Assembly (NCBI GenBank): GCA_905480405.1
Contig: CAJQQH010000043.1
Span: forward strand, 1-64,000
Direction: 5' to 3'
Length of the DNA stretch: 64,000 bases
From: an uncultured Polaribacter sp.
GTDB taxonomy: Bacteria > Bacteroidota > Bacteroidia > Flavobacteriales > Flavobacteriaceae
The notes beneath the pieces are model-generated. The model was not told where the DNA came from and searched no databases. It was given only the letters and a program-made list of their open reading frames with translations. Shown here piece by piece: positions 50,956-60,576 of the stretch. Each line of letters starts with the position of its first letter. The stretch's first letter is position 1. Made by a program: the position numbers and the translations under genes.

Positions 50956-52098
50956 ATGACTGAAACTTCTCAAAAAAGGACTCAATTACATACTATAGAA
51001 GAGGCAATTAACGATATTAGAAACGGTAAAGTTATTATTGTTGTTGATGATGAAAATCGTGAAAATGAAGGTGACTTTTTAGCTGCTGCTGAAAAAACTA
51101 CGCCAGAAATGATCAATTTTATGGCAACTCACGGACGTGGATTAATATGTGCACCTCTTACAGAAAATCGTTGTAAAGAACTAGAATTAAACATGATGGT
51201 TAATAACAACACAGATCCTATGGAAACTGGCTTTACAGTATCTGTAGATTTGCGTGGTAAAGGTGTAACAACTGGTATTTCTGCATCAGACAGATCTTTA
51301 ACAATACAGGCATTAGTAGATGAAGAAACAAAACCGTTTGATTTAGCAAGACCTGGTCATATATTTCCTTTAAGAGCAAAAGAAGGTGGTGTTTTACGAA
51401 GAACTGGTCATACAGAAGCTGCCATTGATTTTGCACGTTTAGCAGGTTTAAAACCTGCAGGTGTTATTGTAGAAATCATGAATGAAGATGGATCAATGGC
51501 ACGTTTACCACAACTGTTAAAAGTGGCTGAAAAATTTGATATTAAAATTGTTTCTATTGAAGATTTAGTTGCTTATAGAATGGAGCATGATTCTTTAATT
51601 GAAAAGAAAGACGATTTTGAAATAGAAACTCGTTTTGGAAAATTTAGATTAAGAGCGTATCAACAAACTACTAATGATCAAGTACATATTGCATTAACAA
51701 AAGGTTCTTGGACAAATGAAGAAGGTGTTTTAACAAGAATAAATTCTACATTAGTTAACAATGATATTTTGGGTACTTTAACCAATAATGTTGATAAGAA
51801 ATTAGACAAAATGTTTCAGGTTATTAATGATGAAGGAAAAGGTGCTATTTTATTTATCAATCAACAAAATCAATCTAAAAACTTATTAAGTAGATTATCC
51901 ATTTTAAAAGAAAGTCAGAAAAAAGGTGAGCTTAAAGCCCCAGCAATTGCAATGGATCAAAGAGATTTTGGAATTGGAGCACAAATTTTACATGACTTAA
52001 ACATTAGTAAATTAAAACTAGTAACCAACACACAACAAACTAAAAGAGTTGGTATGATTGGTTATGGTTTAGAAATTGTTGATTATGTAACTTACTAA
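50956..52098 (+). CDS. ribB: 3,4-dihydroxy-2-butanone-4-phosphate synthase with degenerate GTP cyclohydrolase II domain
   Basis: IVVDDENRENEGDFLAAAE; HGRGLICAPLT; RRTGHTEAAIDFARLAGL; C-terminal RibA-like domain without zinc-binding cysteines. Confidence 0.93.
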   Translation: MTETSQKRTQLHTIEEAINDIRNGKVIIVVDDENRENEGDFLAAAEKTTPEMINFMATHGRGLICAPLTENRCKELELNMMVNNNTDPMETGFTVSVDLRGKGVTTGISASDRSLTIQALVDEETKPFDLARPGHIFPLRAKEGGVLRRTGHTEAAIDFARLAGLKPAGVIVEIMNEDGSMARLPQLLKVAEKFDIKIVSIEDLVAYRMEHDSLIEKKDDFEIETRFGKFRLRAYQQTTNDQVHIALTKGSWTNEEGVLTRINSTLVNNDILGTLTNNVDKKLDKMFQVINDEGKGAILFINQQNQSKNLLSRLSILKESQKKGELKAPAIAMDQRDFGIGAQILHDLNISKLKLVTNTQQTKRVGMIGYGLEIVDYVTY

Positions 52099-52157
52099 AT
52101 GTAAAACTTAATAATTATAAAAATCTGTTACAACCAATCGCTTAAATAAAGTTAAAG

Positions 52158-52892
52158 ATGAAATTAAGTAATAAAGTAGTTATAGTAACTGGTTCATCAA
52201 AAGGAATTGGAAGAGAAATTGCATTACTTTTAGCTGAAAATAATGCGAAAGTAATTGTAAATTATTCTAGAAGTGAAACAGAGGCTAACGAAACTGTAAA
52301 TACCATTATTAATAAAGGTGGACAAGCTATAGCCATAAAAGCAGATGTTAGTAAAAGGAAAGAAGTAACTTATTTATTTGACAAAACAATTGAAGTTTAT
52401 GGCAAAATAGATGTATTGATAAACAATGCTGGAGTTATGAATTCTAAGAAACTAAAAGACATTACAGAAGATGATTTTGATAATCACTTTAATGTAAACG
52501 TTAAAGGGTTATATAATACTTTGCAAGAAGCAGAAAGTAAACTGGCTGACAATGGTAATATCATAAATATATCTTCTAGTACTGTAAAATTAATGTTACC
52601 AACTTATGCCATTTATTCTGCAACAAAAGCTGCTGTAGAACAAATAACACGTGTTTTTTCTAAAGAAGTTGGTAGAGGTATTTCTGTAAATGCTCTTGCA
52701 CCTGGGCCAACAGAAACCGAATTATTTTTAAATGGAAAAACACCAGAATTTATAGCTAATTTAAGTGCAATGAATGCTTTTAACAGATTGGCAAAACCTA
52801 TTGATATAGCTAGAGTTGCTTTGTTTTTAGCTAGTGATGAATCTAAATGGATTTCTGGACAAGTTATTGGTGCAAATGGAGCTATGGTTTAA
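52158..52892 (+). CDS. SDR family oxidoreductase
   Basis: VVIVTGSSKGIGREIALLLA; LINNAGVMN; YSATKAAVEQITR. Confidence 0.93.
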   Translation: MKLSNKVVIVTGSSKGIGREIALLLAENNAKVIVNYSRSETEANETVNTIINKGGQAIAIKADVSKRKEVTYLFDKTIEVYGKIDVLINNAGVMNSKKLKDITEDDFDNHFNVNVKGLYNTLQEAESKLADNGNIINISSSTVKLMLPTYAIYSATKAAVEQITRVFSKEVGRGISVNALAPGPTETELFLNGKTPEFIANLSAMNAFNRLAKPIDIARVALFLASDESKWISGQVIGANGAMV

Positions 52893-52900
52893 ATCTAAAA

Positions 52901-53602
52901 TTAAACCAAAACCCCTCTCCCACTTTCTATTTCAACAGGATTTTCATTTTGCTGAAACAACCTTGCTGTATGGTTTCCTTTTAAGGTAATTGTATCACCT
53001 AAAACTTCTAACCAACTGCCTTCTCGTAAACCTAAAACAGCAATTTTATTAAAAACGTGAAACTCTTTTATTCTAGTTTCTCTAGTTTCGCCCATATGTT
53101 TTGTACCTATTATTGGATCTAAATAATGTGCATTAATATTAAAAGGAATCATTCCTAAAGTGATAAAACTTGGTGGATACACAATTGGCATATCATTGGT
53201 ATTCTTCATATTAACACCACAAATATTGCTTCCTGCACTTGTTCCTAAATATGGAGTTCCGTTTTCTAAAACTTGTTTTAAATCAGTAATTATATCATTT
53301 TTATATAATTGATTTACCAACTCAAAAGTATTTCCTCCTCCAGTAAAAATAGCGTCAGCATTTTGTATGGCTTCTTTTGGATTTTTAAATTGATGAATTC
53401 CTTTTACATCAATATTAATTTTAACAAAAGCTTTTTGTGCAATTTTGGTATAATCATCATAAGAAATTCCGCTAGGTCTAGCATACGGAATAAAAAGAAT
53501 CGTTTTTACATTCGTAAAAATATTAGATAATGTGGGTAATAAATATTCTAAATATCCACTTCCATGAATTGTAGACGTACTAGCAATAATCATTTTCTTC
53601 AT
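52901..53602 (-). CDS. pepE: Dipeptidase PepE-like (peptidase S51)
   Basis: IPYARPSGISYDDY; IFTGGGNTFELVNQLY; YLGTSAGSNICG; NAHYLDP. Confidence 0.9.
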   Translation of the reverse strand: MKKMIIASTSTIHGSGYLEYLLPTLSNIFTNVKTILFIPYARPSGISYDDYTKIAQKAFVKINIDVKGIHQFKNPKEAIQNADAIFTGGGNTFELVNQLYKNDIITDLKQVLENGTPYLGTSAGSNICGVNMKNTNDMPIVYPPSFITLGMIPFNINAHYLDPIIGTKHMGETRETRIKEFHVFNKIAVLGLREGSWLEVLGDTITLKGNHTARLFQQNENPVEIESGRGVLV

Positions 53603-53741
53603 AATTCAAAAATAAATATTTTTTTTTTAGAATTCATGGTTCTTAAAAGTATCATAAAATTGATATCAAATCTTTCGTTTAACAAAACTTTACAATAGTG
53701 TTAATAGATTTTTAAGAGCTATTACTATTTTCTTTGCTAAC

Positions 53742-54515
53742 ATGAAAAAACAACTACAACTAATCCTTTTACTTTTTATATCTGTTACATATGCGCAGAC
53801 AGAAAACAAAATTATAGATGGTAAATTAATATTTGATAATTCTCCAGTATCAGACGTACATGTTGTAAATAAAAACACAAATAAAGGAACAACTACCAAT
53901 GATAATGGTTGGTTTGAAATACCCGTTTCTATTGGAGATAGCTTACACTTTACACATGTTAATCTAGAAAAAAAAATTATACAAATTACCAGACAAATGT
54001 TTAAAGAAAATAATATTAAAATAGAGCTACAAGAAAAAACTTATGCTCTAGATGAAATTGTAATTGGCCAACCAAGAAATATTTTCTATGTAGATCCAGA
54101 ACTAATGCCACCTCCAGTAGTAAATGCTAGTACTTTAAAATTACCTTACGTAAACACCACCGTTAAACAAAATAACTCAATTGTAAAATTTAGATCTGGT
54201 GGTGTTATTAGTGTTGATAATTTAATAAATTCTTTAAACGGAAATAACAAACGTAAAAAAGCATTAAAAAAAGCAAAACAAGAGGATACTGTGCTTTCTA
54301 AAATTAGAAAACATTTTACAGATGATTTTTTTATAACTGATTTAAAAATAAAGAAAGAAAACATTAACCCGTTTTTAAACTATTGTTTTAGAAAAAACAT
54401 TGTTATGTACTATAATAAAAAAGAGAGTTTAAAATTAATTAGAGTTTTAATGGACGAGAGTAAAACATTTGAACAAAAAATTAAGAATGATAGCATTTTA
54501 CTTTCTAAAAAGTAA
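53742..54515 (+). CDS. Carboxypeptidase-like regulatory domain protein
   Basis: IIDGKLIFDNSPVSDVHVVNKNTNKGTTTNDNGWFEIPVSIGDSLHFTHV. Confidence 0.8.
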   Translation: MKKQLQLILLLFISVTYAQTENKIIDGKLIFDNSPVSDVHVVNKNTNKGTTTNDNGWFEIPVSIGDSLHFTHVNLEKKIIQITRQMFKENNIKIELQEKTYALDEIVIGQPRNIFYVDPELMPPPVVNASTLKLPYVNTTVKQNNSIVKFRSGGVISVDNLINSLNGNNKRKKALKKAKQEDTVLSKIRKHFTDDFFITDLKIKKENINPFLNYCFRKNIVMYYNKKESLKLIRVLMDESKTFEQKIKNDSILLSKK

Positions 54516-54594
54516 CTTTTAACAGAAGTTTAGAATAGTTTTAGTAAAATTTAAGAGATAAAATCTTTAATTTGTCTGAAGTTAAAAAAAACAT

Positions 54595-55404
54595 ATGGTA
54601 AAAAAACTACTTATTATTTCCCTTTTTTTTATCAGTATTACAAACAGTTTTTCTCAAGAAAAGAACAAAATCATTTTTGGTACCGTTTTAGATTCTTTAG
54701 GAATTGTAAAAAATGCAAACATTATTAATCTTAACACAAAGCAAGGTACTTTTTCTAGTGACTTAGGTTTGTATAGAATATTTGTTTCAGAAGGCGACTC
54801 TATTAGTATTTCTTCCATTCAACATATTTCTAAAACTATTATTATTACAAAAAAAATTATTAACCTTAAAAAAAGGGATGTTCTCCTAAAATTGAATGTA
54901 TATGAATTAGAAGCATTCGAATTAAAAAGACATAATTTACTGGGTAGTTTAACAGCAGATACTAAATCTGTACCTGTCGATAAAAAAGCAAAAACGTTAA
55001 GAGGTATTTTAGATTTTTCTATGATAGATTTTTCTAAAATTGACCCAACAATTGATGCTAATATAAAAGCAAAACCACCACTTAATGATGTAGATCCAGC
55101 TAGTAAATTTGCAGGAGTTGGTGGCGCTGTAGGCACAATACCATTTAAACACTCAGAGCGCCTTTGGGCATTAAGAAGAGATTTAGCGCATAAAAAAGCT
55201 TTCCCATATAAAATACTGTCAGAACTAGGTGAAAAATTCTTTTTCGACGCACTTAAAATTCCATTAGACAAGTATTTTCATTTTCTTGATTACTGTAATC
55301 CTTTAGGTATTGAGAATTTACATAAAAAAGGAAATTTATTAGAGATTATTAAAATTTTAAGAAGGGAAAGTATCTCTTACCTAAAAATAATAAAAAATGA
55401 GTAA
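54595..55404 (+). CDS. Carboxypeptidase-like regulatory domain protein (paralogue of preceding gene)
   Basis: IIFGTVLDSLGIVKNANIINLNTKQGTFSSDLGLYRIFVSEGDSISISSIQ. Confidence 0.75.
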   Translation: MVKKLLIISLFFISITNSFSQEKNKIIFGTVLDSLGIVKNANIINLNTKQGTFSSDLGLYRIFVSEGDSISISSIQHISKTIIITKKIINLKKRDVLLKLNVYELEAFELKRHNLLGSLTADTKSVPVDKKAKTLRGILDFSMIDFSKIDPTIDANIKAKPPLNDVDPASKFAGVGGAVGTIPFKHSERLWALRRDLAHKKAFPYKILSELGEKFFFDALKIPLDKYFHFLDYCNPLGIENLHKKGNLLEIIKILRRESISYLKIIKNE

Positions 55405-55435
55405 TTTGGCTCAATAATTTGATTTTTGCAATTTC

Positions 55436-55933
55436 ATGAAACTTAAACAAACATTTATACTTTTATTTATTATCCCTTTATTGTCTTTTTCTGTGCACAA
55501 ATATTATTTGAGTCTAACACAAATAAATTATAAAAGCGAATCTAAATCGATTCAAATTATAATCAATGTTTTTATGGATGATATCGAAACAGCTTTAAAT
55601 AAAGATTATAACATAGATTTACAATTAACTACTAAAGAAGAAATAAAAGACAACGATGTCTATTTTAAAAAATACTTAAAGGAAAAATTGGCTTTTAAAA
55701 TTGATGGTGTCGCTAAAGATTTTTTATACATTGGTAAAGAATATGATGGAGATTTAGTCTATTTTTATCTTGAAATAGAAAAGGTAAATAAAGTAACAAA
55801 CATAGAGGTTAGCAATACAATACTTATAAAACATTTTCCGAAACAGCAAAACTTAATAAAATCTAAAATTGGTAAAAAACACAAAAGCCTTTTGCTTACC
55901 AAAGAAGAAAGTTCTGGAAAATTACAATATTAA
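55436..55933 (+). CDS. DUF6702-like protein
   Basis: HKYYLSLTQINYKSESKSIQIIINVFMDDIETALNKDYNIDLQL; directly upstream of M1 peptidase genes. Confidence 0.7.
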   Translation: MKLKQTFILLFIIPLLSFSVHKYYLSLTQINYKSESKSIQIIINVFMDDIETALNKDYNIDLQLTTKEEIKDNDVYFKKYLKEKLAFKIDGVAKDFLYIGKEYDGDLVYFYLEIEKVNKVTNIEVSNTILIKHFPKQQNLIKSKIGKKHKSLLLTKEESSGKLQY

Positions 55934-55963
55934 TAATCAGTAAATTCAAACAACTAAACACTT

Positions 55964-58072
55964 ATGAAAAAACTAGGAATCTTACTTTTCTCTCTAGTTT
56001 TTGTTGCAAATTCATTTGCACAAAAAACAAAACAAGGGCACAAAAACGAAAACAAGTTTAGACAACTAAAACAAGAATTACCTACTCCAAACTTAGAAAG
56101 AACTGCTTCTGGAGCACCAGGTAAAGAGTATACGCAGCAAAAAGTAGATTATGTAATGGACATCATTCTAAATGATGAAAAAACAAAAATTACTGGTTCA
56201 GAAACGATTACTTATCATAATAATTCTAAAGATGATTTAGCATATTTATGGGTTCAATTAGATCAGAACATGAGAGCTGCAGACTCTAAAACACCAGATA
56301 TTAGCTCTGGTAAAATTCCAAAAAAATTAAGTAAAGGAAGGTTTGATAGAAGTTTTCCAACAACTGCTTTTGATGGAGGATTTAAAATTACAAGTGTAAC
56401 AAATACAAAAGGTAATAAATTATCGCATACCATAAACCAAACTATGATGCGTATTAATTTACCACAACCCTTAGTTTCTGGTGCAACCTTTAAATTTAAT
56501 ATTTCTTGGTGGTATAATATTAACAATCATAGAACACAAGGTGGTAGATCTGGTTACGAGCATTTTACAGAAAACGGAAATAATAATTATGTAATTGCAC
56601 AATTCTATCCAAGAATGTGTGTATACGATAATGTAGAAGGTTGGCAAAACGACCAATTTTGGGGAAGAAGTGAGTTTGCCTTAGAATTTGGAGATTTTAC
56701 AGTAAACATTACAGTGCCTGAAGACCATATGTTAGGAGCAACTGGAATTTTACAAAACAGAAACGATGTTTTTTCTAAAAAAGAACTGAAAAGATTTGAG
56801 AAAGCAAGAAAAACTTTTGATAATCCTGTAATCATTAGAACCCAAAAAGAAGCAGAAAAAATTGAAAAAACAAAAGCTTCTGGTACTAAAACATGGAAAT
56901 TCTTTGCAGAAAACGTACGCGATTACGCATTTGCAACCTCAAGAAAATTTATTTTTGATGCTATGGCTGTTAATATTAACGGAAAAACTGTAATGGCAGA
57001 ATCGTTATATTCTAAAGAAGCAAACCCGTTGTATGGAGATCATTCTACAAGAGCAGTTGCACAAACATTAAAAACATACTCTAAATATACTTTTGATTAC
57101 CCATATCATAAAGCTATTTCTGTTGATGGACAAATGGGTATGGAATACCCACAGATTTGCTTTAATCCTGGAAGACCAAATGCAGACGGTACTTATTCTG
57201 ATAGAATAAAATACAGAATGATAAAAGTTACAATTCATGAAGTTGGGCATAACTTTTTTCCTATGATTGTTAATTCTGATGAAAGACAATGGACTTGGAT
57301 GGATGAAGGTTTAAATTCTTATATGGAAATGTTAGCCGAGTTAGATTACGATAAAGATTTCCCTATTACAAGAGGTTATCCTAAAAACATAGTACGCTAT
57401 ATGTCTGGTGATCAATCTAGAATTGCACCAATAATGTCTAAAGGGGATAATGTTTATAGTTTTGGAAATAACGCTTATGGCAAACCAGCAACTGCATTAT
57501 GGATTTTAAGAGAAACCATTATGGGTAAAGAATTATTTGACCATGCTTTTAAAACATATTCTCAACGATGGATGTTTAAACACCCTTCTCCTGCAGACTT
57601 TTTTAGAACAATGGAAGATGCATCTGGTTTAGATTTAGATTGGTTTTGGAGAGGTTGGTTTTATACAACTGACGTTACAGATATTGGAATTAAAGGTGTA
57701 AAAAAGTATACTACTAAAACTGTAGATAATTCAGTAGAATTTATCGAAGATACTTCTAAAGGTTTAGGTTTTTCAAAAAAAGAAAAAAAATATCACTACG
57801 AAATTACTTATAATAAACCAGGAGGATTGGTAATGCCTATTATTGTGGAATTTACTTATAAAGATGGCTCTAAAGAGAAAAAAACATACCCAGCACAAAT
57901 TTGGAGATATAATGATAATGAAGTTACCAAGGTATTTTCTTCATCAAAACAAATAGAAAGTATTATTATAGATCCAGATTTAGAAACTGCAGATGTAGAC
58001 ACTTCTAATAATAGTTTTCCTAGAGAAAAAGCTAATAAATTTGATAAATTCAAAAAGAAAATAAAAGGTTAA
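55964..58072 (+). CDS. M1 family metallopeptidase
   Basis: HEVGHNFFPMIVNSDERQWTWMDEGLNSY (HExxH plus downstream Glu); signal peptide. Confidence 0.93.
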   Translation: MKKLGILLFSLVFVANSFAQKTKQGHKNENKFRQLKQELPTPNLERTASGAPGKEYTQQKVDYVMDIILNDEKTKITGSETITYHNNSKDDLAYLWVQLDQNMRAADSKTPDISSGKIPKKLSKGRFDRSFPTTAFDGGFKITSVTNTKGNKLSHTINQTMMRINLPQPLVSGATFKFNISWWYNINNHRTQGGRSGYEHFTENGNNNYVIAQFYPRMCVYDNVEGWQNDQFWGRSEFALEFGDFTVNITVPEDHMLGATGILQNRNDVFSKKELKRFEKARKTFDNPVIIRTQKEAEKIEKTKASGTKTWKFFAENVRDYAFATSRKFIFDAMAVNINGKTVMAESLYSKEANPLYGDHSTRAVAQTLKTYSKYTFDYPYHKAISVDGQMGMEYPQICFNPGRPNADGTYSDRIKYRMIKVTIHEVGHNFFPMIVNSDERQWTWMDEGLNSYMEMLAELDYDKDFPITRGYPKNIVRYMSGDQSRIAPIMSKGDNVYSFGNNAYGKPATALWILRETIMGKELFDHAFKTYSQRWMFKHPSPADFFRTMEDASGLDLDWFWRGWFYTTDVTDIGIKGVKKYTTKTVDNSVEFIEDTSKGLGFSKKEKKYHYEITYNKPGGLVMPIIVEFTYKDGSKEKKTYPAQIWRYNDNEVTKVFSSSKQIESIIIDPDLETADVDTSNNSFPREKANKFDKFKKKIKG

Positions 58073-58094
58073 ACTCTACTTATTACAAAGAATA

Positions 58095-58128
58095 AAAAAG
58101 CAACATTTAACGATGTTGCTTTTTTTTT
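58095..58128 (+). terminator. Terminator hairpin
   Basis: AAAAAGCAACATTTAACGATGTTGCTTTTTTTTT. Confidence 0.8.
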
Positions 58129-58238
58129 AAAAGGGTTTAGGCGTAGAAATGATAAAGGTTTGTTAAACTTTTAACATTCTTTAACATATTAACTTACTTA
58201 TTATTAATTTAGACCTCGTTTAATTCAAATCAAATCAA

Positions 58239-60467
58239 ATGAAAAAAATCAGTTTACTAATGTTTTCTTTATTTTTTGTAGCAACTACTGCGTTTGCTCA
58301 AGAAAAGAAAAAAGAAGAAATGAAAGAGGAGAAAAAAGAATCTCCAAAGGGACACATTGATCAAAACAAATTCAGACAAATGAAAGATGTTTTGGCAACT
58401 CCAAATGAGCAACACACTGCTTCTGGGGCACCTGGTTATAAATATACTCAACAAAAAGTTGACTATATAATGAACATTCGTTTAGAAGAAAGTACAAATA
58501 CAATTTATGGTGATGAAAAAATTACTTATCACAACAATTCTCAAGACAACTTAGAGTACTTATGGGTTCAATTAGACCAAAACATGAGAGCTGATGATTC
58601 TAAAACACCTTTAGCAACTTCTACAGGAGCTTCTGCATTTCTTACACCAGATAAGTTTCAAAGTACTTATATGAAAGAAGGAAAAGGTTTTGGTTTTAAT
58701 ATTGAAAAGGTAGAAAGCAATGGTAAACCATTATCTAACTTTATCAACAGAACAATGATGAGAGTTAATTTACCAACTGCTCTTGCTCCTGGTGAAATTT
58801 TTAAATTTAGAATTAAATGGAATTACAAAATTAACAACTCTGTAAAAGACGGAGGACGTTCTGGTTTTGAAGACTTTCCTGATGGAAACAATAACTATAC
58901 AATTGCTCAATTTTTTCCAAGATTAGCTGTTTATAATAATGTTGAAGGATGGCAAAACATGCAATTCTGGGGTCGTTCTGAATGGGCTTTAGAATTTGGA
59001 GATTACGAAGTTAACTTAACCGTACCTGCAGATCATATTGTAGATGCGACTGGAGAGTTACAAAACGAAAAAGACGTGTTAACTAAAACACAACGTAAAC
59101 GTTTTGAAAAGGCAAGAAAAACATTTGATAACCCAGTAATGATTGTAACACAAGCTGAAGCTGAAAAAGCTGAAAAAGGACGTGCTACAAATACTAAAAT
59201 CTGGAAATTTAAAGCTAAAAATGTAAGAGATTTTGCTTGGGCTTCTTCAAGAAAATATATTTGGGATGCAATGGCTGTTAACATTAATGGTAAAACTAGA
59301 ATGGCAGTTTCTTTATATCCTAAAGAAGGGAACCCATTATGGGAAGAGCATTCTACAAGAGTAGTTGCAAATACTTTAGAAGAATATTCTAAATTAACTT
59401 TCGATTACCCTTATTCTAAAGCAATTTCTGTACACGCAAAGAACCAAGGAATGGAATACCCAATGATTTGTTTTAACTATGGTAGACCAAAAGCTGATGG
59501 TACTTATTCTGACAGAGTAAAGCATGGTATGATTGGTGTTATTACACATGAAGTTGGACATAACTTTTTTCCAATGATTGTAAACTCTGATGAAAGACAA
59601 TGGACTTGGATGGATGAAGGTTTAAATTCATTTGTAGAGATTTTAGCAGAATTAGATTACGACCCTAATTTTGATACAGGAAACTTACCTAAAAACATTG
59701 TACGTTATATGGGTGGAGATCAAAGTAACATCTCTCCTATTATGTCGCAAGGTGATTACGTTAAACAATTCGGACCAAATGCATATACAAAACCAGCTGC
59801 TGGTTTATACATGTTACGCCAAACAATAATGGGACCTGAATTATTTGACCACGCATTTAGAACATACTCTAAAAGATGGATGTTTAAACATCCAACTCCT
59901 GCAGATTTCTTTAGAACAATGGAAGATGCTTCTGGGATGGATTTAGACTGGTTCTGGAGAGGATGGTTTTACACAACTGATGTTACTGATATTGGTATTA
60001 AAAAAGTAAAATCTTTATATTTAACAGACAAACCAAGTCAAAGAATACAAGATATTATTAAAACAAATCCTAGAGCAAAAGCTTATTTTGAAGGCTTAGG
60101 AGATCTTGTTTATATTACAGATAAAAAAGAAGATGCTAACTCAAAAGCTTTAGATAACCATATTACAGGTAAAGAAATTCCTTCTTTTATCTATTCTGTA
60201 GAATTTGAAAAACCAGGAGGTTTAGTAATGCCATTAATTGTTGAATTAACATATGCTGATGGTACAACTGAAAGACAAACTTTCCCTGCTCAAATTTGGA
60301 TGAAAAACGATACTTCTGCAAAAAGAGTATTTGCTTCAACTCAAGAAATTAAGAGTATAAAGATTGATCCAGATTTAGAAACTGCTGATGTAGATACTTC
60401 TAACAATAGTTGGCCAAAGAAAGAAGCTGATAAATTTGATAAATTCAAAAATAAAGTAAAAGGATAA
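58239..60467 (+). CDS. M1 family metallopeptidase (tandem paralogue)
   Basis: HEVGHNFFPMIVNSDERQWTWMDEGLNSF; shared C-terminus IKIDPDLETADVDTSNNSWP...ADKFDKFK. Confidence 0.93.
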   Translation: MKKISLLMFSLFFVATTAFAQEKKKEEMKEEKKESPKGHIDQNKFRQMKDVLATPNEQHTASGAPGYKYTQQKVDYIMNIRLEESTNTIYGDEKITYHNNSQDNLEYLWVQLDQNMRADDSKTPLATSTGASAFLTPDKFQSTYMKEGKGFGFNIEKVESNGKPLSNFINRTMMRVNLPTALAPGEIFKFRIKWNYKINNSVKDGGRSGFEDFPDGNNNYTIAQFFPRLAVYNNVEGWQNMQFWGRSEWALEFGDYEVNLTVPADHIVDATGELQNEKDVLTKTQRKRFEKARKTFDNPVMIVTQAEAEKAEKGRATNTKIWKFKAKNVRDFAWASSRKYIWDAMAVNINGKTRMAVSLYPKEGNPLWEEHSTRVVANTLEEYSKLTFDYPYSKAISVHAKNQGMEYPMICFNYGRPKADGTYSDRVKHGMIGVITHEVGHNFFPMIVNSDERQWTWMDEGLNSFVEILAELDYDPNFDTGNLPKNIVRYMGGDQSNISPIMSQGDYVKQFGPNAYTKPAAGLYMLRQTIMGPELFDHAFRTYSKRWMFKHPTPADFFRTMEDASGMDLDWFWRGWFYTTDVTDIGIKKVKSLYLTDKPSQRIQDIIKTNPRAKAYFEGLGDLVYITDKKEDANSKALDNHITGKEIPSFIYSVEFEKPGGLVMPLIVELTYADGTTERQTFPAQIWMKNDTSAKRVFASTQEIKSIKIDPDLETADVDTSNNSWPKKEADKFDKFKNKVKG

Positions 60468-60484
60468 ACCTCTTACTTTTAAGA

Positions 60485-60527
60485 AGTAAAAAATCCGTTT
60501 AGAAAATTTCTAAACGGATTTTTTTTA
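60485..60527. terminator. Bidirectional terminator hairpin
   Basis: AAAAATCCGTTTAGAAAATTTCTAAACGGATTTTT. Confidence 0.8.
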
Positions 60528-60576
60528 TGCTTCAAAAATTATCAGGAAAAATTTATAACATCAATTAACTTAATGA

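Noticed and set aside
54819-55271. 150-aa minus-strand ORF
   Set aside because: Antisense to a signal-peptide-bearing ORF with a family assignment; low-complexity Ser/Leu content typical of shadow ORFs in AT-rich DNA.
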